From Comamonas odontotermitis (lineage in GTDB: Bacteria; Pseudomonadota; Gammaproteobacteria; Burkholderiales; Burkholderiaceae_C): a stretch of DNA of 64,000 nucleotides. Below are positions 40,398 through 47,751 of the stretch, piece after piece (positions within the stretch are counted from its first letter, which is position 1; each line of letters opens with the position of its first letter). The notes under the pieces were generated by a model that worked only from the letters and a program-made list of their open reading frames with translations, had not been told where the DNA came from and ran no database searches. Location: assembly GCF_020080045.1 (NCBI RefSeq), contig NZ_CP083451.1, positions 2,542,001 through 2,606,000 of the forward strand. The letters are read 5' to 3'. Both the position numbers and the translations under genes were made by a program.

Positions 40398-41669
40398 TCA
40401 GGCCTTGATCTTGAAGCTGTCTGCGTACTGGGCCGGGTTCTTGCCGTCCCAGACCACGCCATCGATCAGCTTGCTGCTGCGCATCGGTTCCTTGGGCACA
40501 CTGACCTGGAGTTGGCTGGCAGCCTGCTGGTACAGGTCGATGCGATTGATCTGCCGAGCCACAGCCAGATAGTCGGGATGCGACTTGAGCAGACCCCAAC
40601 GCTTGTGCTGGGTCAGGAACCACATGCCATCGGACAGATAGGGAAAATTCACCGCCCCATCGTTGAAGAACTTCATGTGGTTGGGGTCGTCCCAGGTCTT
40701 GCCCAGACCGTTCTGGTACCGACCCAGAATGCGCTGGTTGATCGCGTCAACACTGGTGTTGATGTAGGACTTCTGGGCCACGATCTCGGCCATCTTGGTC
40801 TTGTTCTGCAGGCTGGCATCAATCCAGCGGCCAGCCTCCAGAATCGCCATCATTACGGCACGGCAGGTATTGGGGTTCTTCTGCGCGAACTCGCCCGTGG
40901 TGCCCAGCACTTTCTCGGGGTGGTCCTTCCAGATGTCTTGCGTGGTGTTGGCCGTGATGCCAATGCCATCCATGATGGCGCGGTGGTTCCAGGGCTCACC
41001 CACGCAGAAGCCATCCATGTTGCCCACGCGCATATTGGCCACCATCTGGGGCGGCGGCACAGTGATCAGCTTGGCTTCGGACAAAGGATTGATGCCCGCC
41101 GCCGCCAGCCAGTAATGCATCCACATGGCGTGGGTGCCGGTAGGAAAGGTGCCGGCAAACGTGTATTCGCGCTTTTCCTTGCCCATCACCTTGGCCAGGC
41201 TGGGCCCATCTACCGCGCCCTTGTCTGCCAGGGCCTTGGACAGGGAAATCGCCTGCCCGTTGTTGTTGAGATGCATGAGCACGGCCATGTCCTTCTTGGG
41301 GCCACCCACGCCCAGTTGCAGGCCATAGACCAGACCATAGAGCACATGGGAAAAATCCAGTTCGCCATTGACCAGCTTGTCGCGCACGCCAGCCCAGCTC
41401 GCTTCCTTGCTGGGAATGATCTTCACGCCGTATTTCTGATCCAGCCCCAGCACCGAGGCCATGACCACGCTGGCGCAATCGGTCAGCGGGATAAAGCCTA
41501 TCTTGACCTCTTTCTTCTCCGGGGCGTCGGAGCCCGCAGCCCAGGCGCCATGGTGACCCAGTGCACCATACAGCGCTGCACCGCCAGCCGCACGCAGGAA
41601 ATCACGTCGGCCGCCAATGGATGCGGGCTCCAGCTTGGAATTCATCGACAAAGCAAGGCGTTGGCTCAT
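40398..41669 (-). CDS. nrtA: Nitrate ABC transporter substrate-binding protein
   Basis: A 423-residue periplasmic receptor of the NrtA/NasF type. Residues 21-26, RRDFLR, followed by AAGGAALYGALG form a twin-arginine signal. The mature protein begins EVKIGFIPLTDCASVVMASV and contains FSHVLYGLVYGLQLGVGG and DGFCVGEPWNHRAIMDGIGI, both family blocks. First gene of nrtABD, behind a leader with hexaloop hairpins and a terminator. Confidence 0.94.
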   Translation of the reverse strand: MSQRLALSMNSKLEPASIGGRRDFLRAAGGAALYGALGHHGAWAAGSDAPEKKEVKIGFIPLTDCASVVMASVLGLDQKYGVKIIPSKEASWAGVRDKLVNGELDFSHVLYGLVYGLQLGVGGPKKDMAVLMHLNNNGQAISLSKALADKGAVDGPSLAKVMGKEKREYTFAGTFPTGTHAMWMHYWLAAAGINPLSEAKLITVPPPQMVANMRVGNMDGFCVGEPWNHRAIMDGIGITANTTQDIWKDHPEKVLGTTGEFAQKNPNTCRAVMMAILEAGRWIDASLQNKTKMAEIVAQKSYINTSVDAINQRILGRYQNGLGKTWDDPNHMKFFNDGAVNFPYLSDGMWFLTQHKRWGLLKSHPDYLAVARQINRIDLYQQAASQLQVSVPKEPMRSSKLIDGVVWDGKNPAQYADSFKIKA

Positions 41670-41717
41670 GAGAAAACTCCATCAAGAATCGTGGTGAAGG
41701 CGATCCAGAAAACAAAA

Positions 41718-41757
41718 GGCGCCCTTCCCTCCTCGGGTGAGAGGAGAAAAGGACGCC
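41718..41757 (-). terminator. Leader terminator upstream of nrtA
   Basis: On the minus strand GGCGTCCTTTTCTCCTC pairs with GAGGAGGGAAGGGCGCC around a six-base loop, followed by TTTTGTTTT. It lies 49 bases before the nrtA start. Its 5' arm overlaps the second hexaloop hairpin, so the two structures exclude each other. Confidence 0.88.
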
Positions 41758-41807
41758 GTTGTCCCAGGTCGCTCGTAGTTACGCTTTCAGCGCGACCGCC
41801 TTTGGTC
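41750..41807 (-). promoter_or_regulatory. Tandem hexaloop hairpins: ANTAR (NasR) RNA site, nrtA leader
   Basis: In the RNA, GACC-AAAGGC-GGTC (41807-41794) and GGGAC-AACGGC-GTCCU (41765-41750) are hairpins with six-base loops, A at loop position 1 and G at position 4 in both. The second shares bases 41750-41757 with the terminator 5' arm, the arrangement known from NasR and EutV control. Confidence 0.82.
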
Positions 41808-41826
41808 TGCTGTACAGCAACAGTCA

Positions 41827-41842
41827 TGCACAAACCATGCCA
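41827..41842 (-). promoter_or_regulatory. Sigma-54 promoter for nrtABD
   Basis: The minus strand reads TGGCATGGTTTGTGCA, with GG-N10-GC spacing. Only the first T of TTGCA differs. The predicted start near 41816 is nine bases before the first leader hairpin. Confidence 0.72.
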
Positions 41843-41919
41843 GCGCTTTCTCAGAGGAGAAGACTGGTTTCAGCGCCGATCTGGCCCAAATTTGGTGCAG
41901 CGCAGCAATCACGGGACTG

Positions 41920-43194
41920 TCAAAGCGATGAATTGGTGCTGGCAGGCAGCAGTTCCAATGTGGCCAGAATGGCATCGGCCACATCAAGCATGCGCCGGTT
42001 CTGGTTCATGGCCGTCTGGCGAATCAGCTTGTAGGCGTCGCCCTCGCTAAGCTGGCGGTAGTTCATCAGCACGCCCTTGGCCCGCTCTATCGTCTTGCGT
42101 TCCTGAAGCGTCGCGCGTGCCTTGTCGATCTCGGCCTGCATATCCTGCAGGCGCATGGATTGCTCCTGTACCAGCGAGACAATGCTCTTTTCGAGTTGCA
42201 GCCCATAGGCGCCCTCTGCAGGCAGGGTGGCTGCAGGCTGTCTTGCCCCCAAAAATGCCTCCGCAGCTTCAGCACGCGTCTGCGGCTGCCTCTCCAGCAA
42301 CTGGCGCTGCTGGCTCAGCGCGGCACTGGCCAGCTCACGCTTGCGCAGGCATTGAACCTCCAGCTCCTGGGCCAGAAACGCCTCAATCTGGTGCATGGCA
42401 TCGAGCCGGCTGGAACAGGCCTCAAACCAGGAAGCGCTCAGACCCTGCTCCAGCGGTACGCCATCCCCGGCCGTGCAGCCCATGCGGCGCAGCCGCTCGA
42501 TCACCGTCATATCGGGGCAGGCCCCGCATTGCAACTGCCATCGCTCCCTTCCTGCCAGACTCGCGAAGTCGGCAAACACCTGAAAACATCGCTCCTGCGA
42601 ATCGATCAGGTGCAGCCAATGGCGCTGACGCTCGGTGTTGCCAATCCCTTCTGTAAACGCTGCGACTCCAGTGGCACGCTCCTGCCCGGCCAGTTCCTTG
42701 CCTTGCATGAAATGAAACAGCGCCACCAGCAACTTCGCGATGTCGGGATCGCAGGCGCTGTCGGCGGCCTCGAACACCACGGTCAGGCAGGCGGCAATCA
42801 TGCGGATCAGCGCCTGTGTGCAATCCTCGGCGCTCAGCTGCAATGCATCCCGCTGGCGGCGCAGCAACGGTAGCGCTTCAAAGCCCTCAAGCGCACTGGC
42901 GATCGCATTGAACAGCCGCGCGCCATGTGCGCCCGGCAGGCGCTCACCCAGCTCATCAAGCACCAGGCAGACCCTGCCCATGACCGCGTCTACATGCGGG
43001 CCATGCTCCAGCAAGCTTTGACGCGCAAACGCTCCACCACTGAACAGATACATATTCGAGAGTCCCCGCTCCTTCTGAAGCGCGTGGACCAGCTCTGACA
43101 TGCTCGCCACAAGGCTGCTGGCACTGCTGATCTGCTCCAGCGCAGCCATCTCACTTTGCCGGGCAGCGATCAGATAGTGCAGAGGCGTTTTCAT
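41920..43194 (-). CDS. nasR: Nitrate-responsive antiterminator NasR (NIT-ANTAR)
   Basis: About 424 residues. The N-terminal about 300 residues form a NIT sensor domain (SELVHALQKERGLSNMYLFS near 38-57 is its hallmark). The last about 75 residues are an ANTAR RNA-binding domain: coiled MQAEIDKARATLQERKTIER, then AKGVLMNYRQLSEGDAYKLI and MNQNRRMLDVADAIL. In Klebsiella, nitrate- or nitrite-bound NasR binds leader RNA and prevents termination. The nrtA and nirB leaders here carry the matching sites. ATG 43194 is favoured by the upstream promoter position; ATG 43215 is possible. Confidence 0.93.
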   Translation of the reverse strand: MKTPLHYLIAARQSEMAALEQISSASSLVASMSELVHALQKERGLSNMYLFSGGAFARQSLLEHGPHVDAVMGRVCLVLDELGERLPGAHGARLFNAIASALEGFEALPLLRRQRDALQLSAEDCTQALIRMIAACLTVVFEAADSACDPDIAKLLVALFHFMQGKELAGQERATGVAAFTEGIGNTERQRHWLHLIDSQERCFQVFADFASLAGRERWQLQCGACPDMTVIERLRRMGCTAGDGVPLEQGLSASWFEACSSRLDAMHQIEAFLAQELEVQCLRKRELASAALSQQRQLLERQPQTRAEAAEAFLGARQPAATLPAEGAYGLQLEKSIVSLVQEQSMRLQDMQAEIDKARATLQERKTIERAKGVLMNYRQLSEGDAYKLIRQTAMNQNRRMLDVADAILATLELLPASTNSSL

Positions 43195-43231
43195 GGGGCA
43201 TGTCTTTATCAGCATTTCAAACCTGTAAAGA

Positions 43232-43247
43232 TGCACAATTCATGCCA
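43232..43247 (-). promoter_or_regulatory. Sigma-54 promoter for nasR
   Basis: The minus strand reads TGGCATGAATTGTGCA, with GG-N10-GC spacing and the same -24 half as the nrtA and nirB promoters. Predicted start near 43221, 27 bases before ATG 43194. Confidence 0.68.
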
Positions 43248-43547
43248 TTTTTGAATTAACGGATATTGACTGGGTGTTGCTGGCTGGAGTACGACGGACT
43301 GCAAGCAAACGACAGTCTCACATCGTGGCGCTCTCGAGCGCGTCGATAGACCAACGCTTGCCACTCTGCGGAGCAAAGCACTTCATGCCTTGTTCAGTCG
43401 GATGTTCAAGGCACCTCGCACCTGCGATGCTGCGTTGTGTACCTTCCAGTTCGTGGTGTTGGTATCGCCGCAGAATCCAGCTCCATTTACTCATCCGACG
43501 AGCCTGCCACTGCAGCGTGCGGAGTTTGCGCCACAGCCCAACTCATA
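43248..43547. other. Intergenic region without a recognised gene
   Basis: About 300 bases between the nasR promoter and the IS5-type relic. No convincing coding frame, repeat or RNA structure was recognised on either strand. Confidence 0.45.
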
Positions 43548-44005
43548 GAGCCTGTTCAAAGCCTTGCCTGGATGTGAAAAGCTTGGCGGGGGAGAAAGAG
43601 CTAGCCAAGCGACATCAGTCGCGAACAATTCGAGATCATCAGGCCACTGCTGGAGAGCGCGCACTTGATTGTGGACGCGCAGAGCGCAAAGAACACGGAT
43701 ACAGCGGCCCTGAAGAGCCATGACGCGGGCAAGAAGGTATCGGGCATCAAGCGCCACATTGCAATAAATACGCAGGGTTTGCCGCATGCAGTAGCCGTGA
43801 CCACCGCTGAGGTGACGGATCGCAAAGGAGCGAGCTGCACAGCTTCAAGGTCATGCCCAAGCGCTGGATCGTTGAGCGCAGCTTTGCCTGGCTGGACAAG
43901 AACAGGCGGTTATGGAAGAACTGCGAGCGGCTGCTCAATACCAGTTTGCAGTTCGTCCATCTGGCCTTCTTGGATCTGTTGCTCAAAAGAATTTGAACAA
44001 ACGCC
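43548..44005 (+). mobile_element. IS5-family insertion sequence relic
   Basis: Three disconnected pieces of an IS5-type transposase are visible: REQFEIIRPLLES (about 43619-43657), LIVDAQSAKNTDTAALKSHD and continuing to VTTAEVTDRKGA (about 43663-43832), and a shifted frame from LHSFKVMPKRWIVERSFAWL to HLAFLDLLLKRI (about 43836-43997). The middle of the gene, including the second DDE residue, is deleted. GAGCCTGTTCAAA at 43548 and TTTGAACAAACGCC ending 44005 share an 8-bp inverted end. The right end touches the panC stop codon. Confidence 0.85.
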
Positions 44006-44856
44006 TAGAACTCCAGGTTGTCAATCAGGCGCGTACTGCCCAACCGAGCAGCGCCAAGCGCCACCAGCGGAACATCTGGTATCGGCCCCGTTTGCGGTGG
44101 CACACGAAGGCTGTCGCGCTCGCGCACGGTGAGGTAGTCCGTTGCCCAGCCTTTGTCGTGCAGCAGCTTCGCTGCTTCAGCTTCCAGATCGACAAGCTGA
44201 CGGTGACCCGCGCGCGTGCTGGCCGCCAGTTGCTGCAGGGCACTTGAAAGCGCACCAGCTCTCTGGCGCTCCTCAATGCTCAGATAACCGTTGCGCGAAC
44301 TGAGCGCCAGGCCATCTTCTGCGCGCGCGGTTTCTACGCCAACGATTTCAATCGGCAGGGCAAACTGCTGAACCATGCGGCGCACCACCAAAAGCTGCTG
44401 ATAGTCTTTCTTGCCAAATACCGCAAATCCGCCACCTGTCGATCCGAAGACACAGGCAAACAGCTTCATCACCACCGTGCAGACGCCGGTAAAGAACCCC
44501 GGGCGAAACTCGCCTTCGAGAATATCCGCGATCTGCGGATCAGGCAGAACCTTGAACACCTGTGGTTCAGGGTATAGATCGAGCTCGCGCGGCGCGAACA
44601 GCACGTCGCAACCTGTCGCTTCCAGCTTTGCACAATCTGCCTCCCAGGTACGCGGATAGCTATTGAAATCCTCATGGGGCAGGAACTGCAGCCGGTTGAC
44701 GAAAATGCTCGCAACAGAGACGTCCCCAATCTCGGCTGCGACGCGAACCAGTGACAGGTGGCCCTCATGCAGATTTCCCATGGTGGGTACAAATCCAGGC
44801 CTGCCACGTTGTGCCAGGGCTGCGCGAAGTTCAGGGATGGTCTGTGTGATTTGCAT
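44005..44856 (-). CDS. panC: Pantothenate synthetase
   Basis: A 283-residue cytosolic ligase joining pantoate and beta-alanine with ATP. The HIGH-type nucleotide motif is in VPTMGNLHEGHLSLVRVA (residues 23-40), FGKKDYQQL carries the conserved Lys, and LALSSRNGYLS is the family KMSKS-like loop. One unusual point: FVNRLQFLPHEDFNSYPRT reads Arg-Leu where Pro-Leu-Gln or Pro-Thr-Gln is usual (FVNPxQF). The stop lies in the edge of an IS5 relic, so the last residues may have been altered. Follows panB. Confidence 0.95.
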   Translation of the reverse strand: MQITQTIPELRAALAQRGRPGFVPTMGNLHEGHLSLVRVAAEIGDVSVASIFVNRLQFLPHEDFNSYPRTWEADCAKLEATGCDVLFAPRELDLYPEPQVFKVLPDPQIADILEGEFRPGFFTGVCTVVMKLFACVFGSTGGGFAVFGKKDYQQLLVVRRMVQQFALPIEIVGVETARAEDGLALSSRNGYLSIEERQRAGALSSALQQLAASTRAGHRQLVDLEAEAAKLLHDKGWATDYLTVRERDSLRVPPQTGPIPDVPLVALGAARLGSTRLIDNLEF

Positions 44857-44904
44857 GGTAGTGGCTCAATCGTTTCGCACTGATGAAAATGAAAACTGGA
44901 AAAA

Positions 44905-45789
44905 TCACCAGGCATGGAGCACATCGTCTGGAAATTTCCCTTCCTTGACGGCGCGCACATAGGCCTCGATGGCGCCTCTGACCGAGCCTGCGTCCTTGAG
45001 GAAATCATGTACAAATCTGGCGTTGTTGCCAAGGTTCACGCCGAGCATGTCGTGCATCACGAGCACCTGCCCTGCGGTACCGCTACCTGCGCCGATGCCA
45101 ATCGTATGGCAGCGCTGCAGGGCCTGCGTGAGCTTGCGCGAGAGTTCGGCAGGCACCATTTCGAGCACAAGCATGGATGCCCCGGCATCCTGAAGCTCCA
45201 AGGCCTGTTCGTGCAGTGTGGCTGCGGCCATGGCGTCGCGGCCCTGTACGCGATAGCCCCCCAGCGCATGCACGGTCTGTGGCGTGAGGCCCAGGTGCGC
45301 ACATACAGGAACGCCGCGTTCAACCAGAAATTGCACCACAGACGCGGTCCAGCCGCCTCCTTCCAGTTTGACCATGTGCGCACCGGCCTGCATCAGGCGC
45401 GTGGCGCTGTGTATGGCTTGCTCGGGGCTTGCGGAATAACTGCCATAGGGAAGATCGGAGATCAACCAGGCGGTTCCTTGGGCACGATGCAGACCTCGCG
45501 CCACGCACTCCGTGTGGTAAGCCATGGCGTCCAGCGAAACGCCGACGGTGCTATGCAATCCCTGGCACACCATTCCCAGGGAGTCGCCAACAAGAATGCA
45601 CTCCACGCCGGCGGCATCTGCGATGGCGGCATAGGTGGCATCATAGGCAGTGATCATGCTGATCTTCTCGCCCGCCTCCCGCATCTGGTTCAGACGAGGC
45701 AGGCTGATGGGCTTGCGCCGAGGTAGAGGGGAAGCGGGAGGAATCGTGCCGTAAGGTGTTCCACCGGTGGTGCTGACAGGGATCGACAT
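44905..45789 (-). CDS. panB: 3-methyl-2-oxobutanoate hydroxymethyltransferase
   Basis: A 294-residue enzyme, including about 25 extra N-terminal residues, forming ketopantoate from 2-oxoisovalerate and methylene-tetrahydrofolate. Motifs are [33 protein letters not shown] with the metal Asp, [13 protein letters not shown] with the catalytic Glu region, [20 protein letters not shown] and [23 protein letters not shown] 45789 follows AAGGAG. Operon with panC, with a 48-base gap. Confidence 0.95.
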   Translation of the reverse strand: MSIPVSTTGGTPYGTIPPASPLPRRKPISLPRLNQMREAGEKISMITAYDATYAAIADAAGVECILVGDSLGMVCQGLHSTVGVSLDAMAYHTECVARGLHRAQGTAWLISDLPYGSYSASPEQAIHSATRLMQAGAHMVKLEGGGWTASVVQFLVERGVPVCAHLGLTPQTVHALGGYRVQGRDAMAAATLHEQALELQDAGASMLVLEMVPAELSRKLTQALQRCHTIGIGAGSGTAGQVLVMHDMLGVNLGNNARFVHDFLKDAGSVRGAIEAYVRAVKEGKFPDDVLHAW

Positions 45790-46197
45790 GGCGTCTCCTT
45801 GTGTTCCTTGCTCGAAGTTGTCGCGAGTATAGGGGACTTGCCCGAGACAGTTCCTACAGGTCTGAATCGTCCCAGTTTCAGGGAAGCTGATTGGTTCAAG
45901 CCAAGCCACCACAACCGTGGTCTGATTGACGAGTGGTACTTTGATGCTTTGCCAGTCTCCGTTTCCCAGCCTGAAGAACATTGGCACCACCAAACCGCCT
46001 CCGGGCGTTTTTTCTCACAGTGCTCAGTACAGACAGCCAACGGCAAAGCCTGCTGCCGCAGGCCTTTTTTACCCTTAGTCGCTGCGAAACCCTATCCTGC
46101 CTAACACTTGTTCAAATAAGCACCTCCTAGGCCGCCATATGTCGAATCTATGATTGCGCTGATCCCAACTGTCGCACCTCGGCTCACAGGACTCACC
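45790..46197. other. Region upstream of panB without a recognised gene
   Basis: Contains the panB ribosome site, presumably its promoter, and one isolated terminator-like hairpin (46048-46070). No frame resembles a known family. Confidence 0.45.
46048..46070 (+). terminator. Orphan intrinsic terminator
   Basis: GCCTGC-TGCC-GCAGGC forms a 6-bp hairpin followed by CTTTTTT on the plus strand. No intact plus-strand gene precedes it, so it may belong to a deleted gene or block read-through toward 46198. Confidence 0.65.
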
Positions 46198-46443
46198 ATG
46201 CTAAGAAAAATCCTTGACCATTGGCTAACGTATGTAGTGGCCACGCTGCTAATACTCGCTTCCGGTGTACACAGCTACTTGCAACTAGTAGCCTATGAAG
46301 CTGGAGAGCGGGTCGTGATGAGTGGCCGTCTTTTTTGGCTCTATCGACACTGTGGAAAAGGGGCTGATGTCGCGCTGACTTTGCTGCTGGCGGCACTTTT
46401 CATATGGGCGGCCTGGTTCAAGTATCGCAATCGCCAGCAATAA
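46198..46443 (+). CDS. Small predicted membrane protein, unknown function
   Basis: An 81-residue frame from ATG 46198, with AGGA upstream at close spacing. Two hydrophobic helices, WLTYVVATLLILASGVHSYL and VALTLLLAALFIWAAWF, bracket a basic loop (GRLFWLYRHCGKG). Codon use is less GC-biased than in neighbouring genes, hinting at acquired DNA. No family is recognised. The two-helix pattern gives moderate support for a real gene; it lies among decayed sequences. Confidence 0.42.
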   Translation: MLRKILDHWLTYVVATLLILASGVHSYLQLVAYEAGERVVMSGRLFWLYRHCGKGADVALTLLLAALFIWAAWFKYRNRQQ

Positions 46444-46563
46444 AGATAAAAACGCCCGCACGGCGTTAAGCAACGCAGGGCTCTAGGCAAGTTCCGCGAA
46501 CTTCAAGGCCATCCGAGCGACCCAATCCTGCTTCCCAAAGTCCATGATTTAGCCCTTCTGAGG

Positions 46564-46707
46564 TCAGGTCACGGCATCTTCAAGAGGCTTGAAGTCATAG
46601 CAATAAGCGTGATGCAGCTCGTGCCCATAAAACCACTCACGCGTATCAGGGCCGATGTGGCCCTGACCTGAAGTAAGGTGGCGCCTCTCCTCCTGCCTTA
46701 CGGCTGA
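46564..46707 (-). pseudogene. 3' remnant of a gene with an HExxH motif
   Basis: An open minus-strand frame of 47 codons without a start codon ends with GHIGPDTREWFYGHELHHAY, then CYDFKPLEDAVT and a stop. HELHH fits the zinc-metallopeptidase HExxH pattern, and the context resembles small phage or plasmid proteins. A 20-codon frame (46483-46545, MDFGKQDWVARMALKFAELA) with a good AGAAGGG ribosome site follows on the same strand. Probably debris of a mobile element. Confidence 0.4.
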
Positions 46708-46808
46708 TCATTCTCTAGATACAAGAAAGATCTAGCGCAAAGAGCGCTGTGGCCCTCTGTAGCAGTGATAGTGCAGATCAAAAAGTCGACAATGGATTGC
46801 GGAATACT

Positions 46809-47597
46809 CTAGAATCTGGCGTGTGTTTGCATGGCTACCACTTCCTGCCTCAGCCAGTTGCCAATATCAATGGCCGCATTTCTGCTCAGGCGAGACGACG
46901 GAGCCACGAAACCCAGGGCAGCTTCGCCGCTGACCCCAAAGGAAAAGCGAACGCCCACGCCTCGCACGCCCTTGCCGTGGATGTGCGAGAAGCCTTGTTT
47001 CCGCCCCTCTTCCACCCATCTGCGCAGACGGGCAAGTGTCATCCGGTTCTTCAGATACTCTTCTTGAAAGCGCTCGTAATGCGCCAGTACTTCGCCATCG
47101 CCCATGTGCGAGAGCATGGCGAAGCTCGGCACACCCAGGCCCAGCAGGCGGATGCCGCCCACAGTTTCGCTGAAGGTTTTGACTGGTCGCGAACCAGCTT
47201 CCATATGCAGGCAATGGCTGTAATCACCCGCCCGCGCGACGAGAAACAAGGGCTCATCCACGCGACGAGCAAGGGATTTCATCAAGGCCGTGTATTGCCG
47301 CACCAACGGGGGCCGAGGCATGCTGGCCTGGCCCAGGGCATAGGCTTCCAGACCCAGACGATAGCCTTCGGTGCGCGCTTCTCGGTGCACCAATTGGTGC
47401 CGCTCCAGCGCTTTGATCAAGCGATGCACGGTGGTGCGATCCAGCCCCGCCCGCTGCACCAGCGCCGGGATCTTGATGCCTTCTCCATGTTGGGCTGCCA
47501 CCAGACTCAATAGCTCTAGGGCGCGATCCACACTTTGGGCACCATGGGATCGGCCTGGGCCGCTTCCATCTGCGGCTATTTGCTTAGCTTTCGTCAT
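46809..47597 (-). CDS. IclR-family transcriptional regulator
   Basis: About 262 residues. An N-terminal winged helix (SVDRALELLSLVAAQHGEGI, then ALVQRAGLDRTTVHRLIKAL) is followed by the IclR ligand domain (LLGLGVPSFAMLSHMGDGEV, FSFGVSGEAALGFVAPSSRL). ATG 47597 is preferred; ATG 47624 is possible but overlaps an operator-like repeat. Divergent from the atu-like operon, with a TTGTGCAC-ATA-GTGCACAA dyad between them, so it most likely controls that operon and itself. Confidence 0.9.
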   Translation of the reverse strand: MTKAKQIAADGSGPGRSHGAQSVDRALELLSLVAAQHGEGIKIPALVQRAGLDRTTVHRLIKALERHQLVHREARTEGYRLGLEAYALGQASMPRPPLVRQYTALMKSLARRVDEPLFLVARAGDYSHCLHMEAGSRPVKTFSETVGGIRLLGLGVPSFAMLSHMGDGEVLAHYERFQEEYLKNRMTLARLRRWVEEGRKQGFSHIHGKGVRGVGVRFSFGVSGEAALGFVAPSSRLSRNAAIDIGNWLRQEVVAMQTHARF

Positions 47598-47648
47598 GGC
47601 TACATAGTGCACCTTCACAGGCATTGACACCCTCGGGTAATCCCTGAT

Positions 47649-47667
47649 TTGTGCACATAGTGCACAA
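47649..47667. promoter_or_regulatory. Probable IclR operator
   Basis: TTGTGCAC-ATA-GTGCACAA is a perfect 8-bp inverted repeat with a 3-base centre. Its right half, CATAGTGCAC, recurs at 47603-47612 next to the regulator start. Located between iclR and the acyl-CoA carboxylase operon. Confidence 0.72.
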
Positions 47668-47751
47668 AACCTGCTTTTTCGTTTGTCTTGTCGAACTGCA
47701 TCTTTTTCAATCACGGACAACACCATTGATTGCCCTTGCGCAGCTTTCCCC

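Noticed and set aside
40389..42050. A 553-codon plus-strand frame opposite nrtA and its leader
   Set aside because: Spans the leader, terminator and nasR end without start signals or domains; nrtA on the minus strand is unambiguous.
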